Below are positions 6,344 to 7,108 of a stretch of 7,108 nt of DNA, in pieces (the stretch's first letter is position 1; each line of letters starts with the position of its first letter). The stretch is from an uncultured Oscillibacter sp. (lineage in GTDB: Bacteria; Bacillota_A; Clostridia; Oscillospirales; Oscillospiraceae). The translations under genes and the position numbers were made by a program. The DNA is taken from NCBI GenBank assembly GCA_902462475.1, contig CABQCB010000088.1:1-7108 (forward strand), in the 5' to 3' direction. The notes below the pieces were generated by a model that ran no database searches, was not told where the DNA came from, and was given only the letters and a program-made list of their open reading frames with translations.

Positions 6344-6376
6344 AAAGACGGCTGCCCGGCGGGCGGCCGTCTTTTT
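6343..6376 (+). terminator. Rho-independent terminator after csoR
   Basis: The hairpin pairs 6343-6357 with 6361-6375 around a 3-base loop, with one T-G wobble (6353/6365), a core of GACGGC, and an A-tract/T-tract base. It starts at the last base of the csoR stop codon and ends 1 base before the -35 box of the next promoter. Confidence 0.9.
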
Positions 6377-6377
6377 C

Positions 6378-6406
6378 TTGACAGGCAGTTGCCCATATGC
6401 TATTTT
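6378..6406 (+). promoter_or_regulatory. Promoter of the metal P-type ATPase gene
   Basis: TTGACA at 6378-6383 and TATTTT at 6401-6406 are separated by 17 bases. The start codon is 36 bases downstream. The operator lies just past the -10 box, as at csoR. Confidence 0.78.
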
Positions 6407-6429
6407 ATACCTATACCCCCATAGGTATA
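6406..6429. promoter_or_regulatory. CsoR operator 2 (ATPase promoter)
   Basis: The core ATACCCCCATAGGTAT (6413-6428) is the second copy of the CsoR-type operator. Here it is embedded in a longer perfect inverted repeat: TATACCTAT (6406-6414) and ATAGGTATA (6421-6429) with 6 bases between. It covers the expected transcription start and ends 2 bases before the GGAGG of the ATPase gene. Confidence 0.82.
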
Positions 6430-6442
6430 AAGGAGGAGGGCT

Positions 6443-7108
6443 ATGGAACATCTGGAAAAGCTCCTGGATTGGGGCGGCACCAAGCGGGAGGTCGTGTGTT
6501 TGATCCTGTCGGCGCTTTCGTTGCTGGCCAGCGGCTTTCATCTGCTGCCGCTGCCCTTTGACGCAGCGTGGGTGGCCATCGTGCTGTGCGGTGTGCCGAT
6601 CATCCTGGAGGCGATCATCGGCCTGGTGACTGCCTTTGACATCAAGGCGGACGTGCTGGTCTCCATGGCGCTGGTGGCCTCCGTGGCCATCGGAGAGGAC
6701 TTTGCCGCCGGCGAGGTGGCCTTTATCATGCAGCTGGGTGCCCTGCTGGAGGACCTGACAGTGGCCCGGGCCCGCTCGGGCATTGAAAAGCTGGTACATC
6801 TGACGCCGCGCACCGCCCGGGTCCTGACGGCGGAGGGAGAGCGGACGGTCCCCGCCCAGCAGGTACAGGTGGGAGATCTGCTGCGGGTCCTGCCGGGCGA
6901 GACCATTCCTGTGGACGGCGTCATCACCGCAGGCAGCACCTCTGTGGACCAGGCGGTCATGACCGGGGAGTCCATCCCCGTGGACAAGAGCGTGGGGGAT
7001 ACGGTCTCCAGCGGCACGGTCAACCAGTTCGGCTCTTTTGACATGCGCGCGGTCAAGGTGGGGAAGGACAGCTCCATCCAGCGGATGATCCGGCTGGTCC
7101 AGTCCGCC
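6443..7108 (+). CDS. Heavy-metal-translocating P1B-type ATPase (partial, C-terminus beyond window)
   Basis: The first 222 codons are open to the window edge. The ATG at 6443 follows GGAGG (6432-6436) by 6 bases. The protein starts with MEHLEKLLDWGGTKRE and goes almost straight into membrane segments at about 17-34, 43-62, 71-84 and 89-103. There is no N-terminal CxxC metal-binding (HMA) domain. The segment GEVAFIMQLGALLED followed by ARARSGIEKLVHLTPRTARV (about 108-127) is typical of P1B pumps, and the actuator domain shows VGDLLRVLPGETIPVDG and the TGES phosphatase motif at 174-177 with PVDKS. The ion-selecting CPx motif and the phosphorylated DKTGT are not yet reached, so the metal is not fixed by this protein alone. 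The shared CsoR operator argues for copper export, but other soft metals remain possible. If complete, it would sit in the cytoplasmic membrane and export metal at the cost of ATP. Confidence 0.95.
   Translation, partial: MEHLEKLLDWGGTKREVVCLILSALSLLASGFHLLPLPFDAAWVAIVLCGVPIILEAIIGLVTAFDIKADVLVSMALVASVAIGEDFAAGEVAFIMQLGALLEDLTVARARSGIEKLVHLTPRTARVLTAEGERTVPAQQVQVGDLLRVLPGETIPVDGVITAGSTSVDQAVMTGESIPVDKSVGDTVSSGTVNQFGSFDMRAVKVGKDSSIQRMIRLVQSA

Noticed and set aside
5507..6799. Long minus-strand open frame of about 430 codons
   Set aside because: It is antisense to four well-supported genes and their promoters and terminators, with no recognisable domain. Such frames are common opposite high-GC coding DNA.

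Overview
The window is dense, high-GC coding DNA with short AT-rich gaps. Strong AGGAGG-type ribosome binding sites, sigma-A-like promoters and A-tract/U-tract hairpin terminators suggest a high-GC Firmicute, most plausibly a gut Clostridia member of the Oscillospiraceae type. That placement is an inference from style and gene content; no marker gene is present. I see no RNA genes, insertion sequences, CRISPR arrays or phage genes. The region looks like ordinary chromosome with clear small regulatory modules.

Layout. (1) Bases 1-344, minus strand: the N-terminal part of a MarR-family repressor, cut off by the window edge. Its promoter carries two abutting 14-bp palindromes just downstream of the -10 box, a likely autoregulatory operator. 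(2) 579-1613, plus: a YeiH-family (UPF0324) membrane protein, with its own promoter and a 16-bp-stem terminator. (3) 1769-3052, plus: a membrane-anchored CapA/PgsA-like protein with a strong terminator that overlaps its stop codon. (4) 3221-5606, plus: a two-gene operon of a CdaR-type sugar-diacid/glycerate-responsive regulator and a type II glycerate kinase, separated by 4 bases. (5) 5690-5998, plus: an unrecognised small secreted protein. (6) 6068 to the right edge, plus: a metal-resistance module made of a CsoR-family repressor with the Cys-His-Cys metal triad, then a heavy-metal P1B-type ATPase that runs off the edge.

The best regulatory signal is in the metal module. The csoR gene and the ATPase gene each have a TTGACA promoter followed by a 16-bp operator (ATACCCC-N4-5-GGTAT type). 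The two operators match at 14 of 16 positions and sit at nearly the same distance from their -10 boxes and start codons. This supports a model in which CsoR represses itself and the exporter, and metal binding releases both. The cdaR/glycerate kinase pair is the sensing and final-step kinase of a hexarate/glycerate catabolic route whose transporter and upstream enzymes are not in the window. I found no convincing undescribed system; the unknown secreted protein and the operator architectures are the items most worth a second look.
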